Part shown: positions 5,907 through 5,945 of the stretch, one piece after another
Numbering within the stretch: the stretch's first letter is position 1
Layout: every line of letters begins with the position of its first letter
NCBI GenBank assembly: GCA_030667725.1
Contig: DAOUVH010000073.1
Coordinates: forward strand, 1 to 5,945
Direction: 5' to 3'
Source: Candidatus Cloacimonadota bacterium
GTDB taxonomy: Bacteria; Cloacimonadota; Cloacimonadia; Cloacimonadales; TCS61
Length of the DNA stretch: 5,945 nt
Program-made: the position numbers and the translations under genes
The notes under the pieces: model-generated
What the model was told of the DNA's origin: nothing
The model's input: only the letters and a program-made list of their open reading frames with translations
Databases searched by the model: none

Positions 5907-5945
5907 ATGCCGATATTCAAAGATAATTATTTCACAAATGACACC
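5907..5945 (+). CDS. Start of an unidentified protein (3' partial)
   Basis: Thirteen codons reading MPIFKDNYFTNDT run to the window edge. The start is supported by the strong ribosome-binding site and by the promoter about 70-100 bases upstream. The peptide is too short to assign to a family. There is no signal peptide in what is visible, so a cytoplasmic protein is likely. An overlapping frame from ATG 5863 is also open to the edge but has no Shine-Dalgarno sequence and is less likely. Confidence 0.6.
   Translation, partial: MPIFKDNYFTNDT

Noticed and set aside
5863..5945. ATG at 5863 as the start of the last gene
   Set aside because: The frame is open to the edge but has no Shine-Dalgarno sequence, whereas ATG 5907 has a near-perfect one at correct spacing. 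Its translation (MSCLTRIDICIKE...) looks less protein-like.

Overview
The window is a compact, AT-rich stretch of bacterial DNA. Seven genes lie head to tail on the + strand, followed by an intergenic region and the first codons of an eighth gene. The genes are separated by at most 39 bases, and two junctions overlap, so positions 1-5709 probably form one operon or two nested transcription units. The machinery points to a diderm (Gram-negative-type) bacterium: Lgt, a short lipoprotein with a LolA/LolB-like look, a PssA-type phosphatidylserine synthase and a nucleotide-sugar aminotransferase. The EtfB resembles the longer, electron-bifurcating type found mainly in anaerobes. Low GC with this mix would fit an anaerobic lineage such as Cloacimonadota or a relative. 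That placement is a guess from gene character; nothing in the window proves it.

Layout. 1-927 is the 3' part of a DegT/DnrJ/EryC1/StrS sugar aminotransferase, with its N-terminus outside the window. 938-1720 is EtfB, with no EtfA partner next to it. 1730-2524 is Lgt, the prolipoprotein diacylglyceryl transferase. 2511-3137 encodes an unassigned lipoprotein that starts inside the end of lgt. 3138-3176 is a 39-base gap holding a perfect 7-bp inverted repeat around a TATAAT box, just before the purB ribosome-binding site. 3177-4469 is PurB, adenylosuccinate lyase. 4472-4987 is a short membrane protein related to phosphatidylserine decarboxylase (Psd) that appears to lack the catalytic residues. 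4984-5709 is PssA, phosphatidylserine synthase, overlapping it by ATGA. 5710-5906 is non-coding and carries a near-consensus sigma-70 promoter and a strong Shine-Dalgarno sequence that drive a new gene from 5907, of which 13 codons are visible.

How the genes fit together. Most of the cluster concerns the cell envelope. The aminotransferase makes an amino sugar for surface polysaccharide, Lgt lipidates lipoproteins (including, presumably, the one encoded by the overlapping gene), and PssA makes phosphatidylserine from CDP-diacylglycerol. EtfB (electron transfer) and PurB (purine synthesis) are housekeeping genes embedded among them.

The most unusual item is the Psd-like gene. It sits where psd normally sits beside pssA, keeps the two N-terminal membrane helices and the ends of the Psd domain, but appears to have lost the Asp-His-Ser catalytic residues and about 40 internal residues. 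It may be a pseudoenzyme partner of PssA. I see no RNA genes, CRISPR arrays, insertion sequences or other mobile elements.
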